From positions 78,407-142,406 of the forward strand of contig NZ_PPTG01000001.1 in the NCBI RefSeq assembly GCF_002954245.1: a stretch of DNA of 64,000 nucleotides, read 5' to 3'. The notes beneath the pieces are model-generated. The model was not told where the DNA came from, did no database searches, and saw only the letters and a list, made by a program, of their open reading frames with translations. This document shows positions 27,706-38,924 of this stretch, in pieces; within the stretch, counting starts at the first letter, position 1; every line of letters starts with the position of its first letter. Source of the stretch: Cryobacterium aureum. Its GTDB lineage: Bacteria > Actinomycetota > Actinomycetes > Actinomycetales > Microbacteriaceae. Both the position numbers and the translations under genes were made by a program.

Positions 27706-28064
27706 TAGAGGTCCTTCCCTGACTTCTTGGCGTAACGAATGCGGACCGTCTTGGAGACGCCGTCCTTCGTTACCTCTTCCTGGCGGAAGCCGACGCGGGT
27801 CGGCTTCTTGGTCTCCGGGTCGACGATGGCAACGTTGGACACGTGGATGGGGGCTTCGAAGGTCTCGATGCCGCCCGTCTTGGTGCCGCGCTGGGTCTGG
27901 CCGACGCGAACGTGCTTGGTCACGAAGTTGATGCCCTCTACGAGGACACGGTTCTTCGGGGCGTCGACGGAGATGATCTTGCCCTGCTTGCCACGGTCTC
28001 CGCCGCGAGCCTGGCTGCGGCCGCTGATGACCTGAACGAGGTCACCCTTTTTGATTCTGGCCAT
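27705..28064 (-). CDS. rplX: 50S ribosomal protein L24
   Basis: Assembly initiator of the large subunit, 119 residues. The KOW motif [20 protein letters not shown] is followed by [20 protein letters not shown] and KPTRVGFR. It starts two bases after the rplN stop. Confidence 0.97.
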   Translation of the reverse strand: MARIKKGDLVQVISGRSQARGGDRGKQGKIISVDAPKNRVLVEGINFVTKHVRVGQTQRGTKTGGIETFEAPIHVSNVAIVDPETKKPTRVGFRQEEVTKDGVSKTVRIRYAKKSGKDL

Positions 28065-28066
28065 GA

Positions 28067-28435
28067 TTAAATAACCTCCGGTGCCAGCGAGATGATCTTC
28101 ATGAACTTCTTGTCGCGAAGCTCGCGACCGACCGGTCCGAAGATTCGGGTGCCGCGGGGGTCACCGTCTGCCTTCAAGATCACTGCAGCGTTCTCATCGA
28201 ACTTGATGTAGGAGCCGTCTGGACGACGGGTCTCCTTTTTGGTGCGAACGATGACAGCTTTGACGATGTCACCCTTCTTGACGTTGCCGCCTGGGATTGC
28301 ATCCTTGACCGTGGCGACGATGACGTCGCCGAGGCCGGCGTAACGACGGCCGGAGCCACCGAGAACGCGGATGGTCAAGAGTTCCTTGGCACCGGTGTTG
28401 TCGGCAACTTTGACTCGTGATTCTTGCTGAAGCAC
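28067..28435 (-). CDS. rplN: 50S ribosomal protein L14
   Basis: 122 residues starting [20 protein letters not shown], with [20 protein letters not shown] and [20 protein letters not shown]. Length and sequence are standard. It opens the spc operon, 34 bases after rpsQ. Confidence 0.98.
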   Translation of the reverse strand: MLQQESRVKVADNTGAKELLTIRVLGGSGRRYAGLGDVIVATVKDAIPGGNVKKGDIVKAVIVRTKKETRRPDGSYIKFDENAAVILKADGDPRGTRIFGPVGRELRDKKFMKIISLAPEVI

Positions 28436-28469
28436 TTTATAACTCCTTTACGTCAAGTAAGCGCGAGGC

Positions 28470-28769
28470 TTACTTGGCCTTCTCAAGAATCTCGACCAGG
28501 CGCCAGCGCTTGGAAGCGCTGAGCGGACGGGTCTCACTGATCAGGACCAGGTCGCCGATGCCGGCGGAGTTCGCCTCGTCGTGCGCCTTCAGCTTGGATG
28601 TACGGCGGATGACCTTGCCGTACAACGGGTGCTTCACGCGGTCTTCGACCACGACAATGATGGTTTTGTTCATCTTGTCGCTGGTCACGTAACCACGCAG
28701 CGTCTTGCGATATCCGCGTACGAGCTCGGTGGCTTCGCCCGCGACGACCGTTTCGTCAGTCTTCGCCAT
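28470..28769 (-). CDS. rpsQ: 30S ribosomal protein S17
   Basis: 99 residues; [39 protein letters not shown] and [20 protein letters not shown] form the S17 OB fold. About 18 extra N-terminal residues ([18 protein letters not shown]) are seen in related actinobacteria. It starts two bases after the rpmC stop. Confidence 0.97.
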   Translation of the reverse strand: MAKTDETVVAGEATELVRGYRKTLRGYVTSDKMNKTIIVVVEDRVKHPLYGKVIRRTSKLKAHDEANSAGIGDLVLISETRPLSASKRWRLVEILEKAK

Positions 28770-28771
28770 GA

Positions 28772-29134
28772 CTAGGCCTCCTTCGTCTCGACGGCCTTGG
28801 CTTCAGCGTCATCGGTGGACTCCACTGCAGCCTTGGCCTTCTTAGCGGATGATTTACCCGCGTTCTTCTTTTCAGCCTTCTCAGCCTTGGCCGGAGCCTC
28901 CACTGCAACAGGCGTGGCACGAATGCCCAGCTCGCGCTCACGGAGAACCGTGTAGATGCGAGCGATATCGCGCTTGACCGCGCGGAGGCGGCCGTGGCTC
29001 TCAAGCTGACCGGTAGCCGACTGGAAGCGCAGGTTGAACAGCTCTTCCTTGGCCTTCTTCAGCTCTTCGAACAGCTTTTCATTGTCAAAAGTATCGAGCT
29101 CGACTGGGGCGAGCTCCTTGGTGCCGATCGCCAT
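28772..29134 (-). CDS. rpmC: 50S ribosomal protein L29 with long C-terminal tail
   Basis: Residues about 8-75 are the L29 helical hairpin ([20 protein letters not shown] with an F at the second place, then [19 protein letters not shown]). The next 45 residues are Ala/Lys/Glu/Ser-rich and probably unstructured, bringing the total to 120 compared with about 65-75 in most bacteria. It overlaps the rplP stop by one base. Confidence 0.95.
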   Translation of the reverse strand: MAIGTKELAPVELDTFDNEKLFEELKKAKEELFNLRFQSATGQLESHGRLRAVKRDIARIYTVLRERELGIRATPVAVEAPAKAEKAEKKNAGKSSAKKAKAAVESTDDAEAKAVETKEA

Positions 29135-29553
29135 TATGCGTCGCCCTCCTCGCGCTTGATGATGCGTGCCTTGAGGGGCAGCTTATGAATTGCACGGGTC
29201 AGCGCCTCTTTCGCAACGGCGTCAGTGACACCGCTGAGCTCGAACAGAACGCGACCCGGCTTAACGTTGGCAACCCACCACTCGACCGAACCCTTACCGG
29301 AACCCATGCGGGTTTCGGCCGGCTTCTTGGTCAGCGGGCGGTCGGGGTAGATGTTGATCCACACCTTTCCGCCACGCTTGATGTGACGCGTCATGGCGAT
29401 ACGAGCGGACTCGATCTGACGGTTAGTCACATACGCGGGGGTCAACGCCTGAATGCCGTACTCACCGAAGGACACCGTGGTGCCACCGGTAGCGTGGCCG
29501 GTGCGACCCGGGTGGTGCTGCTTACGGTGCTTGACTCTACGTGGAATCAACAT
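29134..29553 (-). CDS. rplP: 50S ribosomal protein L16
   Basis: Binds 23S rRNA near the A site. 139 residues starting [20 protein letters not shown], with [20 protein letters not shown] and [20 protein letters not shown], the latter carrying the conserved basic loop. It overlaps rpsC by one base. Confidence 0.98.
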   Translation of the reverse strand: MLIPRRVKHRKQHHPGRTGHATGGTTVSFGEYGIQALTPAYVTNRQIESARIAMTRHIKRGGKVWINIYPDRPLTKKPAETRMGSGKGSVEWWVANVKPGRVLFELSGVTDAVAKEALTRAIHKLPLKARIIKREEGDA

Positions 29554-30323
29554 TATTTAGCCTCCGCGACTGCGCCGACCGGTGCCGCTGCCGGAGCATC
29601 TGCACGAGGTGCACGGCGCGGTCGATCGTCACGACGCTCGGGGCGGGACGACTTAGCGTTGGCCTGCTCGCGAGCGAGTTCCTTGTTGGTGATGTCACCC
29701 TTGTAGATCCAGACCTTCACGCCGATACGGCCGAAGGTGGTCTTGGCTTCGTAGAAGCCGTAGTCGATGTTCGCGCGCAGGGTGTGCAGGGGCACACGGC
29801 CTTCGCGGTAGAACTCGCTGCGGCTCATCTCGGCGCCACCCAGACGACCGGAGACCTGGATGCGAACACCCTTGGCGCCGGCGCGCTGTGCACCCTGCAG
29901 GCCCTTACGCATCGCGCGGCGGAAAGCCACACGAGCGGAGAGCTGCTCGGCAATACCCTGCGCGACGAGCTGGGCATCCTGTTCGGGGTTCTTGACCTCG
30001 AGGATGTTCAGCTGGATCTGCTTGGCGGTGAGCTTTTCAAGGTCAGAGCGGATGCGCTCGGCCTCCGCGCCGCGGCGACCAATCACAATGCCCGGACGGG
30101 CGGTGTGAATGTCAACGCGAACACGGTCACGAGTGCGCTCGATCTCGATGCGGCTGACGCCGGCACGGTCAAGGCTGGTGCTCAGCAGGCGACGGATCTT
30201 GACGTCTTCTGCAACAAAGTCAGCGTAACGCTGACCCGGCTTGGTCGAGTCAGAGAACCATCGCGATACGTGATCGGTAGTGATTCCCAGACGGAAGCCA
30301 TAGGGATTTACTTTCTGACCCAT
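29553..30323 (-). CDS. rpsC: 30S ribosomal protein S3
   Basis: 256 residues. It begins [20 protein letters not shown], has a KH domain with [20 protein letters not shown], and a C-terminal domain with [23 protein letters not shown] sequence (here [20 protein letters not shown]). The last 35 residues are Arg/Ala/Pro-rich. It overlaps rplV by one base. Confidence 0.98.
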   Translation of the reverse strand: MGQKVNPYGFRLGITTDHVSRWFSDSTKPGQRYADFVAEDVKIRRLLSTSLDRAGVSRIEIERTRDRVRVDIHTARPGIVIGRRGAEAERIRSDLEKLTAKQIQLNILEVKNPEQDAQLVAQGIAEQLSARVAFRRAMRKGLQGAQRAGAKGVRIQVSGRLGGAEMSRSEFYREGRVPLHTLRANIDYGFYEAKTTFGRIGVKVWIYKGDITNKELAREQANAKSSRPERRDDRPRRAPRADAPAAAPVGAVAEAK

Positions 30324-30688
30324 TACTTCGTACCCTCCTCAGGAGTGGTGAGCACAACCGTGATGTGGCTGGTGCGCTTCTTGATTTCGAATGCGCGACC
30401 CTGGGCACGAGCCTGGAAACGCTTGAGGGTCGTACCCTCGTCAACGAATGCCCGGCTGATGAACAGGTCCTGCTCGTCCAGATACGTGTTGGCTGCATCT
30501 GCTTTGACCCGGGCGTTGGCAATGGCCGAGGCCACCAGCTTGTACACCGGATCGGAAGCGCCCTGGGGCGCGAACTTCAGAATTCCCAGCGCTTCATGCG
30601 CCTGCTTGCCGCGGATCATGTCAACGACGCGACGAGCCTTCTGGGGGGTAACGCGGATGTGACGCACGCGTGCGATCGACTCCACCAT
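30323..30688 (-). CDS. rplV: 50S ribosomal protein L22
   Basis: Lines the exit tunnel. 121 residues with [38 protein letters not shown] and the tunnel hairpin [20 protein letters not shown]. It follows rpsS after 26 bases. Confidence 0.98.
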   Translation of the reverse strand: MVESIARVRHIRVTPQKARRVVDMIRGKQAHEALGILKFAPQGASDPVYKLVASAIANARVKADAANTYLDEQDLFISRAFVDEGTTLKRFQARAQGRAFEIKKRTSHITVVLTTPEEGTK

Positions 30689-30714
30689 TTCTTCTCCTCC
30701 TTCACGTCCCCGCG

Positions 30715-30996
30715 TTAGCGGCGACGGCCCTTCTTGTCGTCCTTCACGTGTCCACGGAAGGTGCGGGTGGGCGCAAACTCACCGAGCTTGTGTCCGACCA
30801 TGCTCTCGGTGACGAACACTGGGATGTGCTTGCGTCCGTCGTGCACTGCGATGGTGTGTCCGAGCATGTCGGGGATGATCATCGAGCGGCGCGACCAGGT
30901 CTTGATTACGTTCTTGCTCTTGGCTTCGTTCGCCGCGAACACCTTGCGAAGCAGGTGGTCGTCAACGAAAGGGCCTTTCTTAAGACTTCTTGGCAT
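30715..30996 (-). CDS. rpsS: 30S ribosomal protein S19
   Basis: 93 residues, starting [19 protein letters not shown] with [20 protein letters not shown] and [20 protein letters not shown], a standard S19. Nine bases separate it from rplB. Confidence 0.98.
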   Translation of the reverse strand: MPRSLKKGPFVDDHLLRKVFAANEAKSKNVIKTWSRRSMIIPDMLGHTIAVHDGRKHIPVFVTESMVGHKLGEFAPTRTFRGHVKDDKKGRRR

Positions 30997-31005
30997 CGTC
31001 TACTC

Positions 31006-31845
31006 CTACTTACGCTTCTTGCCGACGGTGCGGCGACGAACAATGAGCTTGTCGCTTTCCTTATTCGGGTGGCGGGTGCGCCCTTCCTTCTGGCCCCAGG
31101 GGCTGACGGGGTGACGTCCACCGGACGTCTTACCCTCACCACCACCGTGCGGGTGATCGACCGGGTTCATGGCAACACCACGAACGGTCGGGCGAACGCC
31201 TTTCCAGCGCATACGTCCGGCCTTGCCCCAGTTGATGTTCGACTGCTCGGCGTTGCCGACCTCGCCGATCGTCGCGCGGCAGCGAGCATCCACGTTGCGG
31301 ATTTCACCAGACGGCAGACGAAGCTGGGCGTAGACGCCCTCCTTCGCCACGAGGCGAACCGACGAACCGGCGGAGCGGGCCATCTTGGCGCCACCACCCG
31401 GACGCAGCTCGATCGCGTGAATGATGGTACCGGTGGGGATGTTCTTCAACGGCAGGTTGTTACCGGGCTTGATGTCAGCCCCGGCTCCCGACTCGATGAT
31501 GTCGCCCTGGGAGAGCTTGTTCGGCGCGATGATGTAACGCTTCGTGCCATCGATGAAGTGCAGGAGCGCGATGCGCGCCGTGCGGTTCGGGTCGTATTCA
31601 ATCTCAGCGACGCGGGCGTTGACGCCGTCCTTGTCATTGCGCTTGAAGTCGATCACACGGTACTGGCGCTTGTGGCCACCACCGATGTGACGGGTTGTGA
31701 TGCGGCCCTGGTTGTTACGTCCACCGGTCTTGGAGAGCGGACGCAGAAGCGACTTCTCCGGGGTGGAACGCGTGATTTCCGCGAAGTCGGCAACGGATGA
31801 ACCGCGTCGACCCGGGGTCGTGGGCTTGTACTTACGAATAGCCAT
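31006..31845 (-). CDS. rplB: 50S ribosomal protein L2
   Basis: 279 residues. [40 protein letters not shown] and the peptidyl-transferase-proximal [20 protein letters not shown] with its key histidine are all present. Standard length. Confidence 0.98.
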   Translation of the reverse strand: MAIRKYKPTTPGRRGSSVADFAEITRSTPEKSLLRPLSKTGGRNNQGRITTRHIGGGHKRQYRVIDFKRNDKDGVNARVAEIEYDPNRTARIALLHFIDGTKRYIIAPNKLSQGDIIESGAGADIKPGNNLPLKNIPTGTIIHAIELRPGGGAKMARSAGSSVRLVAKEGVYAQLRLPSGEIRNVDARCRATIGEVGNAEQSNINWGKAGRMRWKGVRPTVRGVAMNPVDHPHGGGEGKTSGGRHPVSPWGQKEGRTRHPNKESDKLIVRRRTVGKKRK

Positions 31846-31867
31846 TAGTTATCCCTCTGCCTGTCGC

Positions 31868-32170
31868 TTAGCCGACGGCCGTGAAGATGTCGATGGAGCC
31901 AGACTTGAGCGTGACAATGGCACGCTTGGTGTCCTTGCGCTTGCCCATGCCGAACTTGGTGCGGCGAGTCTTGCCCACGCGGTTCAGGGTGTTGATCGAA
32001 GCGACCTGCACCTTGAAGATCTTTTCGATCGCGAGCTTGATCTCCGTCTTGTTCGAGCGGGGGTCAACGATGAAGGTGTACTTACCCTCGTCAATCAGGC
32101 CGTAGCTCTTCTCAGAGACAACCGGAGAGATGATGATGTCGCGGGGGTCCTTGTTGGTCGCGATAGTCAT
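31868..32170 (-). CDS. rplW: 50S ribosomal protein L23
   Basis: Exit-tunnel rim protein that docks trigger factor and SRP. 100 residues: [40 protein letters not shown] and VNTLNR-like [14 protein letters not shown]. It overlaps rplD by one base. Confidence 0.97.
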   Translation of the reverse strand: MTIATNKDPRDIIISPVVSEKSYGLIDEGKYTFIVDPRSNKTEIKLAIEKIFKVQVASINTLNRVGKTRRTKFGMGKRKDTKRAIVTLKSGSIDIFTAVG

Positions 32171-32820
32171 TATGCGGCCACCTCTTCCTTCTTGGTCTTG
32201 CTCTCCACGAACGCGTTGAACGCGCCGGTGGTGAAGACAATGTCGTCGCTGACGAGCACGTCATAGGCGTTGAGCTGATCCCACGAAAGGATGTGCACCG
32301 TCGGGATGTTGCGAATGCTGCGCAACGTGGTCTCGTCGGTACGCTCGAGCACAACCAGCACGTGCTTGCTCGTGGCGATCTGCGTGAGCAGCTCCAGGGC
32401 AATCTTCGTGTTGGGGGTCTCAGCCGTGAACAGTGCCTCGACGATGTGCAGGCGGCCACCGCGGGCGCGGTCGCTCAGTGCACCCTTGAGGGCTGCGGCG
32501 ATCATCTTTTTCGGGGTGCGCTGGTCGTAGCTGCGCGGGGTCGGTCCGTGGACGATTCCACCACCGGTCATCTGAGGAGCGCGGATCGAGCCCTGACGAG
32601 CGCGACCGGTTCCTTTCTGCTTGAACGGCTTGCGGCCGGCACCGGAAACTTCTCCACGGCGCTTGACCTTGCTCGTTCCCTGGCGTGCGGCAGCGAGCTG
32701 CGCGACAACGACCTGGTGGATGAGCGGAATGTTGGCTGGAACGTCGAAGAGCTCGTCGGGAAGCTCGGCAGAGCCTGCCTTCTTGCCCTTGGCGTCAATG
32801 ATGTCGAGTGCTGTAGCCAT
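32170..32820 (-). CDS. rplD: 50S ribosomal protein L4
   Basis: 216 residues; the tunnel loop [20 protein letters not shown] with [20 protein letters not shown] is intact, and [20 protein letters not shown] belongs to the C-terminal part. In E. coli L4 autoregulates its operon; whether that holds here cannot be seen. It starts five bases after rplC. Confidence 0.98.
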   Translation of the reverse strand: MATALDIIDAKGKKAGSAELPDELFDVPANIPLIHQVVVAQLAAARQGTSKVKRRGEVSGAGRKPFKQKGTGRARQGSIRAPQMTGGGIVHGPTPRSYDQRTPKKMIAAALKGALSDRARGGRLHIVEALFTAETPNTKIALELLTQIATSKHVLVVLERTDETTLRSIRNIPTVHILSWDQLNAYDVLVSDDIVFTTGAFNAFVESKTKKEEVAA

Positions 32821-32825
32821 AAGGA

Positions 32826-33485
32826 CTAGGCTCCCTTCACTGCGTTGCGAACGAATACGAGGCGGCCACGAGCACCGGGAACGGCGCCCTTGACGAGCAT
32901 GAGGCCCTTGTCGGCGTCAATAGCGTGCACCTTGAGGTTCAGCACGGTCACGCGCTCGCCACCCATACGACCGGCCATGCGCATGCCCTTGAAGACACGG
33001 CTCGGGGTCGAGGAAGCACCGATGGAACCGGGCTTGCGGTGGTTGCGGTGCGAACCGTGAGAGGAGGAGACACCCTTGAAGTTGTGACGCTTCATAACAC
33101 CGGCGAAACCCTTACCCTTGCTGGTGCCCATGACGTCAACCTTGGTGCCGGCAGCAAAGACACCGTCAACGGTGAGCTCCTGGCCCAGGTTGTAGTCCGC
33201 GGCATCCGCGGTGCGGAGCTCGGTGATGTGGCGACGAGGCGTGACGCCGGCCTTGTCGAAGTGACCGGCAAGGGGCTTGTTGACCTTGCGCGGGTCGATC
33301 GGACCAGCGGCGATCTGAACGCCGTTGTAGCCGTCAACGGCCTTGGTGCGAATCTGCGTGACAACGTTCGGCGCGATCTCGATGACGGTAACGGGAACAA
33401 GCTTGTTGTTCTCGTCCCACACCTGGGTCATGCCGAGCTTCTTGCCGAGGAGACCCTTGGTGGTCTTGGTATCGGAGTAAGACAT
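32826..33485 (-). CDS. rplC: 50S ribosomal protein L3
   Basis: 219 residues: [20 protein letters not shown], the central [19 protein letters not shown] and [20 protein letters not shown] with [13 protein letters not shown]. The region that reaches the peptidyl-transferase centre is fully present. Eight bases separate it from rpsJ. Confidence 0.98.
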   Translation of the reverse strand: MSYSDTKTTKGLLGKKLGMTQVWDENNKLVPVTVIEIAPNVVTQIRTKAVDGYNGVQIAAGPIDPRKVNKPLAGHFDKAGVTPRRHITELRTADAADYNLGQELTVDGVFAAGTKVDVMGTSKGKGFAGVMKRHNFKGVSSSHGSHRNHRKPGSIGASSTPSRVFKGMRMAGRMGGERVTVLNLKVHAIDADKGLMLVKGAVPGARGRLVFVRNAVKGA

Positions 33486-33493
33486 CGCGGGCC

Positions 33494-33802
33494 CTAGAGC
33501 TTGATCTCGATGTTGACGTCGGCCGGAAGGTCGAGGCGCATGAGCGAGTCAACAGCCTTCGGGGTCGGGTCAATGATGTCGATCAGACGCTTGTGGGTGC
33601 GCATTTCAAAGTGCTCCCGGCTGTCCTTGTACTTGTGAGGAGAACGGATGACACACACCACGTTCTTCTCGGTCGGAAGCGGCACCGGGCCGACGACTGT
33701 AGCGCCCGCACGGGTCACTGTGTCGACGATCTTGCGCGCCGAAATGTCGATGACCTCGTGGTCATACGACTTAAGTCGAATGCGGATCTTCTGTCCCGCC
33801 AT
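33494..33802 (-). CDS. rpsJ: 30S ribosomal protein S10
   Basis: 102 residues ([60 protein letters not shown]). First gene of the S10 operon; also known as the NusE antitermination factor. It is preceded by about 480 bases without a gene (33803-34285) that hold its promoter and the terminator of the next transcript. Confidence 0.98.
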   Translation of the reverse strand: MAGQKIRIRLKSYDHEVIDISARKIVDTVTRAGATVVGPVPLPTEKNVVCVIRSPHKYKDSREHFEMRTHKRLIDIIDPTPKAVDSLMRLDLPADVNIEIKL

Positions 33803-33886
33803 GTCGAACTCTCTCTCTGTCGAGGCGTCTTACAGACAACGGCAGGATTTGCCGAGGTTGCATTGGACGCCGTAGTAGCACTGCTG

Positions 33887-33913
33887 CCATTAGCACCACT
33901 GTTCATATGTCAA
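33887..33913 (-). promoter_or_regulatory. Putative promoter of the S10 operon
   Basis: Minus strand TTGACA (33913-33908) is a perfect -35; TGC-TAATGG gives an extended -10 (TAATGG at 33892-33887) with a short 15-base spacer. The start of rpsJ is 85 bases further on. The rest of 33914-34226 contains no reading frame or repeat I can support. Confidence 0.4.
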
Positions 33914-34226
33914 TTTCGAATCGCGCACGAATAAACGACGCTCATCGTCAACGTCGACTCCCAGAAGCAGAACCTGGGGGACGGCACGGTTTTACCCACG
34001 CCGACCAGATCGTTGATTTATGCTGCGCTCTGCTCCCTGCGGCCTAGCCTGCAATCTGCACATTTCGACGAGTGTTCTTCGAAAGGGTGTGACGCGACTA
34101 TGCACTGCCTGGCAGTGATTCCGGCGACGCGTAGCGCACGCCGAAAGTGTTGAACTAGAAGATTCTGCCACACAGTTGCCACTTCATGCAACCCGGGCGT
34201 GTCGCGCGCGGCGTGTCGCGCAATTT

Positions 34227-34270
34227 GCAAGCGGATGCCCGCGGCCGCCCGGCCGCGGGCATCCGCTTGC
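34227..34270 (-). terminator. Very strong hairpin after the small membrane-anchored protein gene
   Basis: Arms 34227-34247 and 34250-34270 are perfectly complementary over 21 bases (GCAAGCGGATGCCCGCGGCC and its complement at the base), 15 bases after the stop codon of the gene to its right. No T-run follows. Each arm contains one copy of the octamer GCGGATGC that recurs across the window. Confidence 0.8.
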
Positions 34271-34285
34271 GTGCGATTTTCGCAG

Positions 34286-34723
34286 CTAGCCCTGGGTGAT
34301 GCCGGCAGCCACGCGCGGTCCCTGGTCTGGGCAGCTCTTCGCGGCGGATTCGGTGAGCACGCGCTGAGCCATGATCTGGCGAGATTGCTCCGACAGCCCC
34401 GTGGTCGGGTATTCGGCGAGCACCTCGGTGATGATCTCGGGAATGGTCAGGGCGGCGTATTCCGTCAGGCTGTCGCAGACCAGCACGCTGTAGACGCTCA
34501 CGGTGCTGGCCACGATGTTGTCGAGAATCTGCTGCTCGGTCTGCGCGGTGGGCGACGGTGCTGGTGTGGCAATGGCGGTCGGGCTCGGGGACACCCGAGT
34601 GACGGCGGATTGGGCAGCGGGAGCGGACCCGGCCAGGCGGGGCACGATCACCACGGCGAGAATGGCCACAACAACGACCGCGATCCCCAGCAGGATGCGC
34701 ATTTCCAGTTTCGATATCTGCAT
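34286..34723 (-). CDS. Small membrane-anchored protein, function unknown
   Basis: About 145 residues from MQISKLEMRILLG (nine more codons are open upstream to 34750). One membrane segment near the N-terminus (ILLGIAVVVVAILAVVIVPR) is followed by a Ser/Pro/Ala/Thr-rich stretch and then a helical domain with two cysteines (VLVCDSLTEY and AAKSCPDQGP) that may pair outside the cell. The N-in orientation with positive residues before the helix suggests the bulk is extracytoplasmic. I do not recognise the family. It stands alone between tuf and rpsJ. Confidence 0.65.
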   Translation of the reverse strand: MQISKLEMRILLGIAVVVVAILAVVIVPRLAGSAPAAQSAVTRVSPSPTAIATPAPSPTAQTEQQILDNIVASTVSVYSVLVCDSLTEYAALTIPEIITEVLAEYPTTGLSEQSRQIMAQRVLTESAAKSCPDQGPRVAAGITQG

Positions 34724-34811
34724 GCGCAGACCATAACCGGATATTCCCAATCCCGCGTCGGGTACTGAGCGATCGTCGTCCGCTTGAAATATCCGAGTTC
34801 GTTTGGGCGTG

Positions 34812-34846
34812 AAAAAAGGGGCCGGACCCGAAGGTCCGACCCCTTT
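34812..34846 (-). terminator. Intrinsic terminator after tuf
   Basis: Stem AAAGGGG-C-CGGACC / GGTCCG-A-CCCCTTT with loop CGAA and one internal mismatch, followed on the minus strand by six T. It lies 36 bases after the tuf stop and ends the str operon. Confidence 0.9.
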
Positions 34847-34881
34847 AGAGATCTAAGTAGAAACGACTACTTAAGTATTAA

Positions 34882-36075
34882 CTACTTGATGATCTTGGTC
34901 ACCGTGCCGGCGCCGACGGTGCGGCCACCTTCACGGATAGCGAAGCCGAGGCCCTCTTCCATGGCGATCGGCTGAATCAGCGCGACAGTCAGGTCGGTGG
35001 TGTCGCCAGGCATAACCATCTCGGTGCCCTCGGGCAACGTGATAACGCCGGTGACGTCCGTGGTGCGGAAGTAAAACTGCGGGCGGTAGTTCGCGTAGAA
35101 CGGGTTGTGACGGCCACCCTCGTTCTTGCTGAGGATGTACGCGGTGCCCTCGAAGTCGGTGTGCGGCGTAACCGAACCCGGCTTGACGACGACCTGGCCG
35201 CGCTCAACGTCTTCGCGCTTGGTGCCACGAAGAAGAAGTCCACAGTTCTCGCCGGCCCAAGCCTCGTCGAGCTGCTTGTGGAACATCTCAATACCGGTAA
35301 CCGTGGTCTTCTGCGTCGGGCGGATGCCGACGATCTCGATCTCGGAGTTGATCTTGAGGGTTCCACGCTCGGCGCGGCCCGTAACAACGGTGCCACGGCC
35401 GGTGATCGTGAAGACGTCCTCGATCGGCATCAAGAACGGCTTGTCCTTGTCGCGAATCGGGTCAGGAATGAAATCGTCAACAGCCTTCATGAGCTCAAGG
35501 ATGTTGCCGGTCCACTTCTCGTCGCCCTCAAGCGCCTTGAGTGCGGAGACCTGGATGACGGGGGCGTTGTCGCCATCGAAACCCTGGCTGGAGAGAAGTT
35601 CACGAACTTCGAGCTCGACGAGCTCCATGATCTCTTCGTCATCAACCATGTCGGCCTTGTTCAGCGCGACGAGCAGGGTCGGAACGCCGACCTGCTTGGC
35701 GAGAAGAACGTGCTCACGGGTCTGAGCCATCGGGCCGTCAGTAGCGGCAACCACGAGGATTGCGCCGTCCATCTGAGCAGCACCGGTGATCATGTTCTTG
35801 ATGTAGTCAGCGTGGCCCGGAGCATCGACGTGCGCATAGTGGCGCTTGTCGGTCTCGTACTCAACATGCGAAATGTTGATCGTGATGCCGCGCTGGCGTT
35901 CTTCCGGAGCCGAGTCAATCGACGCGAAGTCGCGCTGAACGTTGATCTTGGACGGGAACTTATCGGCAAGAACCTTGGAGATCGCTGCAGTCAGCGTGGT
36001 CTTTCCGTGGTCAACGTGACCGATCGTTCCGATGTTTACGTGCGGCTTTGTCCGCTCGAACTTGGCCTTGGCCAC
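34882..36075 (-). CDS. tuf: Elongation factor Tu
   Basis: Delivers aminoacyl-tRNA to the ribosome. 397 residues: GTP-binding motifs [11 protein letters not shown] (residues 19-29), [12 protein letters not shown] and [11 protein letters not shown]; domain 2 with [18 protein letters not shown]-terminal [11 protein letters not shown]. The only tuf in the window, in the usual place after fusA. The 134-base fusA-tuf gap holds an 8-base-pair stem (36169-36176 with 36196-36203) and may contain a secondary promoter. Confidence 0.99.
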   Translation of the reverse strand: MAKAKFERTKPHVNIGTIGHVDHGKTTLTAAISKVLADKFPSKINVQRDFASIDSAPEERQRGITINISHVEYETDKRHYAHVDAPGHADYIKNMITGAAQMDGAILVVAATDGPMAQTREHVLLAKQVGVPTLLVALNKADMVDDEEIMELVELEVRELLSSQGFDGDNAPVIQVSALKALEGDEKWTGNILELMKAVDDFIPDPIRDKDKPFLMPIEDVFTITGRGTVVTGRAERGTLKINSEIEIVGIRPTQKTTVTGIEMFHKQLDEAWAGENCGLLLRGTKREDVERGQVVVKPGSVTPHTDFEGTAYILSKNEGGRHNPFYANYRPQFYFRTTDVTGVITLPEGTEMVMPGDTTDLTVALIQPIAMEEGLGFAIREGGRTVGAGTVTKIIK

Positions 36076-36209
36076 TGTGGGTCCTCCTCAGGACTCGCGT
36101 GCAAATTCACGGCCGCCGTTATGAGCGGCCGGTATGCGCTGGATGTGTCTACTTATGTTACTAGGGCCAGGTGGCCGAAGCGATTTTGGCCCGAAGGCCA
36201 CCTTAGGGG

Positions 36210-38324
36210 CTATTCGCCCTTGTTCTTGTTGATGATCTCGTCGGCAACTGCCTTCGGGACCTCCGCATAGCTCTCGAACGTCATCGAGTACACCGCACGG
36301 CCTGAGGTCTTCGACCGCAGGTCACCGATATATCCGAACATCTCCGACAGTGGAACGTGAGCGCGAATTACCTTCACGCCCTGCGCATCCTCCATGGTCT
36401 GGATCTGCCCACGACGCGAGTTGAGGTCGCCGATTACGTCACCCATGTATTCCTCAGGGGTACGAACTTCGACGGCCATCAGCGGCTCGAGCAGAACGGG
36501 GTTCGCCTTACGAACGGCTTCTTTAAAGCCCATCGAGCCGGCAATCTTGAAGGCCATCTCCGAGGAGTCGACGTCGTGCGCAGCGCCGTCAAGCAGGCTG
36601 GCTCGAACGCCTACCATCGGGTAGCCGGCCAGAATGCCGACGCGGAGCGCATCCTGAATTCCAGCATCCACCGAGGGAATGTACTCACGCGGGATACGGC
36701 CACCGGTGACCTTGTTGAGGAACTCGTACGACTTCTCAGCAGTGATTTCCATCGGCTCGATCGCGATCTGAATCTTCGCGAACTGGCCGGATCCACCGGT
36801 CTGCTTCTTGTGCGTGTAGTCGTGACGCTCAACGGCCTTGCGGATCGTCTCGCGGTACGCCACCTGGGGCTTGCCGACGTTCGCCTCAACGTTGAATTCA
36901 CGCTTCATGCGGTCGACCAGGATGTCCAGGTGAAGTTCACCCATTCCCTTGATTACCGTCTGGCCAGTTTCCTGGTTCTGCTCGGTACGGAAGGTGGGGT
37001 CTTCTTCGGCGAGCTTCTGAATGGCAAGGCCCAGCTTTTCCTGGTCCTGCTTGGTCTTGGGCTCGATAGCGACCTCGATAACCGGGTCAGGGAACGTCAT
37101 GGACTCGAGTACGACCTGCTGGTTCGGGTCGCACAGGGTGTCGCCCGTGGTCGTGTCCTTGAGACCGATGACCGCGTAGATGTGACCGGCGGTCACGAAG
37201 GCCACCGGGTTCTCCTTGTTGGCGTGCATCTGGAAGATCTTGCCGATGCGCTCCTTCTTGCCCTTGGTCGAGTTGATGACCTGGGCTCCGGAGTCGAGAC
37301 GGCCGGAGTAGACGCGAACGTAGGTGAGGCGACCGAAGAACGGGTGCACCGCAACCTTGAACGCGAGAGCCGTGAAGGGCTCCTCGGCGTCGGGGTGACG
37401 CATGATGACCTTTTCTTCGTCGCGCGGGTCGTGTGCCTCAATGGCAGGCACGTCGAGCGGCGTCGGAAGGTAATCGATGACAGCGTCGAGCATCGGCTGA
37501 ACGCCGCGGTTCTTGAACGCAGAACCACAGAGGACCGGGTAGATCTCACTGTTGATGGTGAGCTTGCGGATGGCGCCCTTGATCTCGGCAACCGTCAGCT
37601 CTTCGCCGGCGAAGTAACGCTCCATGAGGTCATCGTCGGTTTCGGCGACGGTCTCGAGCAGAAGCTTGCGGTACTCGGCAGCCTTCTCCACGAGGTCAGC
37701 GGGGATCTCTTCGATGGCGTACTTCGAGCCCATCTCCACGTCACCCTTGGAGTCGCCGCGCCAGGTCAGTGCGCGCATCTGAACGAGGTCAACGACACCC
37801 TCGAACTCAGACTCTGCACCGATCGGCAGCTGGATGACCAGCGGCTTCGCGCCGAGGCGCTTGATGATGGTGTCGACCGTGAAGTAGAAGTCGGCGCCGA
37901 GCTTGTCCATCTTGTTGACGAAGCAAATGCGGGGCACGTCGTATTTGTCGGCCTGACGCCACACGGTTTCGGACTGGGGCTCAACGCCCTCCTTGCCGTC
38001 GAACACGGCAACAGCACCGTCGAGAACGCGGAGCGAACGCTCCACCTCCACGGTGAAGTCCACGTGTCCGGGGGTGTCGATGATGTTGATCTGGTTGTTG
38101 TCCCAGAAACAGGTCGTCGCAGCGGAGGTGATCGTGATGCCACGTTCCTGCTCCTGCGCCATCCAGTCCATCGTCGAGGCGCCGTCGTGGGTCTCGCCGA
38201 TCTTGTGGTTGACACCCGTGTAGAACAGGATGCGCTCAGTCGTGGTGGTCTTGCCAGCATCAATGTGAGCCATGATGCCGATATTGCGGACCTTACTCAG
38301 GTCGGTGAGCACGTCAAGTGCCAC
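36210..38324 (-). CDS. fusA: Elongation factor G
   Basis: Translocase, 704 residues. G1 is [20 protein letters not shown]3 [15 protein letters not shown] and G4 NKMDK; domains III-V are complete to the C-terminal [20 protein letters not shown]. It follows rpsG across a 129-base gap that carries a 12-base-pair hairpin. Confidence 0.99.
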   Translation of the reverse strand: MALDVLTDLSKVRNIGIMAHIDAGKTTTTERILFYTGVNHKIGETHDGASTMDWMAQEQERGITITSAATTCFWDNNQINIIDTPGHVDFTVEVERSLRVLDGAVAVFDGKEGVEPQSETVWRQADKYDVPRICFVNKMDKLGADFYFTVDTIIKRLGAKPLVIQLPIGAESEFEGVVDLVQMRALTWRGDSKGDVEMGSKYAIEEIPADLVEKAAEYRKLLLETVAETDDDLMERYFAGEELTVAEIKGAIRKLTINSEIYPVLCGSAFKNRGVQPMLDAVIDYLPTPLDVPAIEAHDPRDEEKVIMRHPDAEEPFTALAFKVAVHPFFGRLTYVRVYSGRLDSGAQVINSTKGKKERIGKIFQMHANKENPVAFVTAGHIYAVIGLKDTTTGDTLCDPNQQVVLESMTFPDPVIEVAIEPKTKQDQEKLGLAIQKLAEEDPTFRTEQNQETGQTVIKGMGELHLDILVDRMKREFNVEANVGKPQVAYRETIRKAVERHDYTHKKQTGGSGQFAKIQIAIEPMEITAEKSYEFLNKVTGGRIPREYIPSVDAGIQDALRVGILAGYPMVGVRASLLDGAAHDVDSSEMAFKIAGSMGFKEAVRKANPVLLEPLMAVEVRTPEEYMGDVIGDLNSRRGQIQTMEDAQGVKVIRAHVPLSEMFGYIGDLRSKTSGRAVYSMTFESYAEVPKAVADEIINKNKGE

Positions 38325-38391
38325 GGGGGTCCTCCGGAAGGGTAGGGGTGGAAATGCGGAACATGGCCGTAAACATCCGCTTTTCAGCAGG

Positions 38392-38423
38392 GCAGGCGCG
38401 TGCAGAATGCAGCACGCGCCTGC
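38392..38423 (-). other. Hairpin between rpsG and fusA
   Basis: GCAGGCGCGTGC (38392-38403) and GCACGCGCCTGC (38412-38423) form a perfect 12-base-pair stem with an 8-base loop, 30 bases after the rpsG stop and with no T-run. In the str operon it could set the ratio of ribosomal protein to EF-G mRNA by attenuation or processing; that is inference. Confidence 0.7.
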
Positions 38424-38453
38424 TTACTGATCGGGAATGCTCGGTGGATCTAG

Positions 38454-38924
38454 CTACCAGCGGTAGTGAGCGAAGGCCTTGTTCGCTTCGGCCATCTTGT
38501 GAGTGTCTTCACGACGCTTGACAGCGGCACCGAGGCCGTTGCTCGCGTCGAGGATCTCGTTGGTGAGGCGCTCGGTCATGGTCTTCTCGCGACGAGCCTT
38601 GGCGTAGCTGGTCAACCAGCGCAGGGCCAACGTGTTGGCGCGGTGCGGCTTGACTTCGACGGGCACCTGGTAGGTGGAACCACCGACGCGGCGCGAACGC
38701 ACCTCGAGGGTCGGACGAACGTTGTCGAGTGCCTTCTTCAGCGTGACAACGGCATCCAGCTCGTTCTTGGCGGAGACTCCGGCGAGGGCATCGTAAACGA
38801 TGCGCTCGGCGAGGCCCTTTTTGCCATCGAGAAGGATCTTGTTGACGAGCTGGCTGACGATGGGCGCACCGTAAACCGGGTCGGCAATGACAGGGCGCTT
38901 GGGAGCGGGTCCTTTACGGGGCAT
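38454..38924 (-). CDS. rpsG: 30S ribosomal protein S7
   Basis: 156 residues with [59 protein letters not shown] and the C-terminal [16 protein letters not shown]. Its start overlaps the rpsL stop by one base. Confidence 0.98.
   Translation of the reverse strand: MPRKGPAPKRPVIADPVYGAPIVSQLVNKILLDGKKGLAERIVYDALAGVSAKNELDAVVTLKKALDNVRPTLEVRSRRVGGSTYQVPVEVKPHRANTLALRWLTSYAKARREKTMTERLTNEILDASNGLGAAVKRREDTHKMAEANKAFAHYRW

Noticed and set aside
34018..34230. 70-codon minus-strand frame upstream of rpsJ
   Set aside because: No ribosome-binding site, no similarity, and it lies in what looks like a promoter region.
36357..38345. 662-codon plus-strand frame opposite fusA
   Set aside because: Antisense shadow of EF-G caused by third-position GC bias; no ribosome-binding site or domain.
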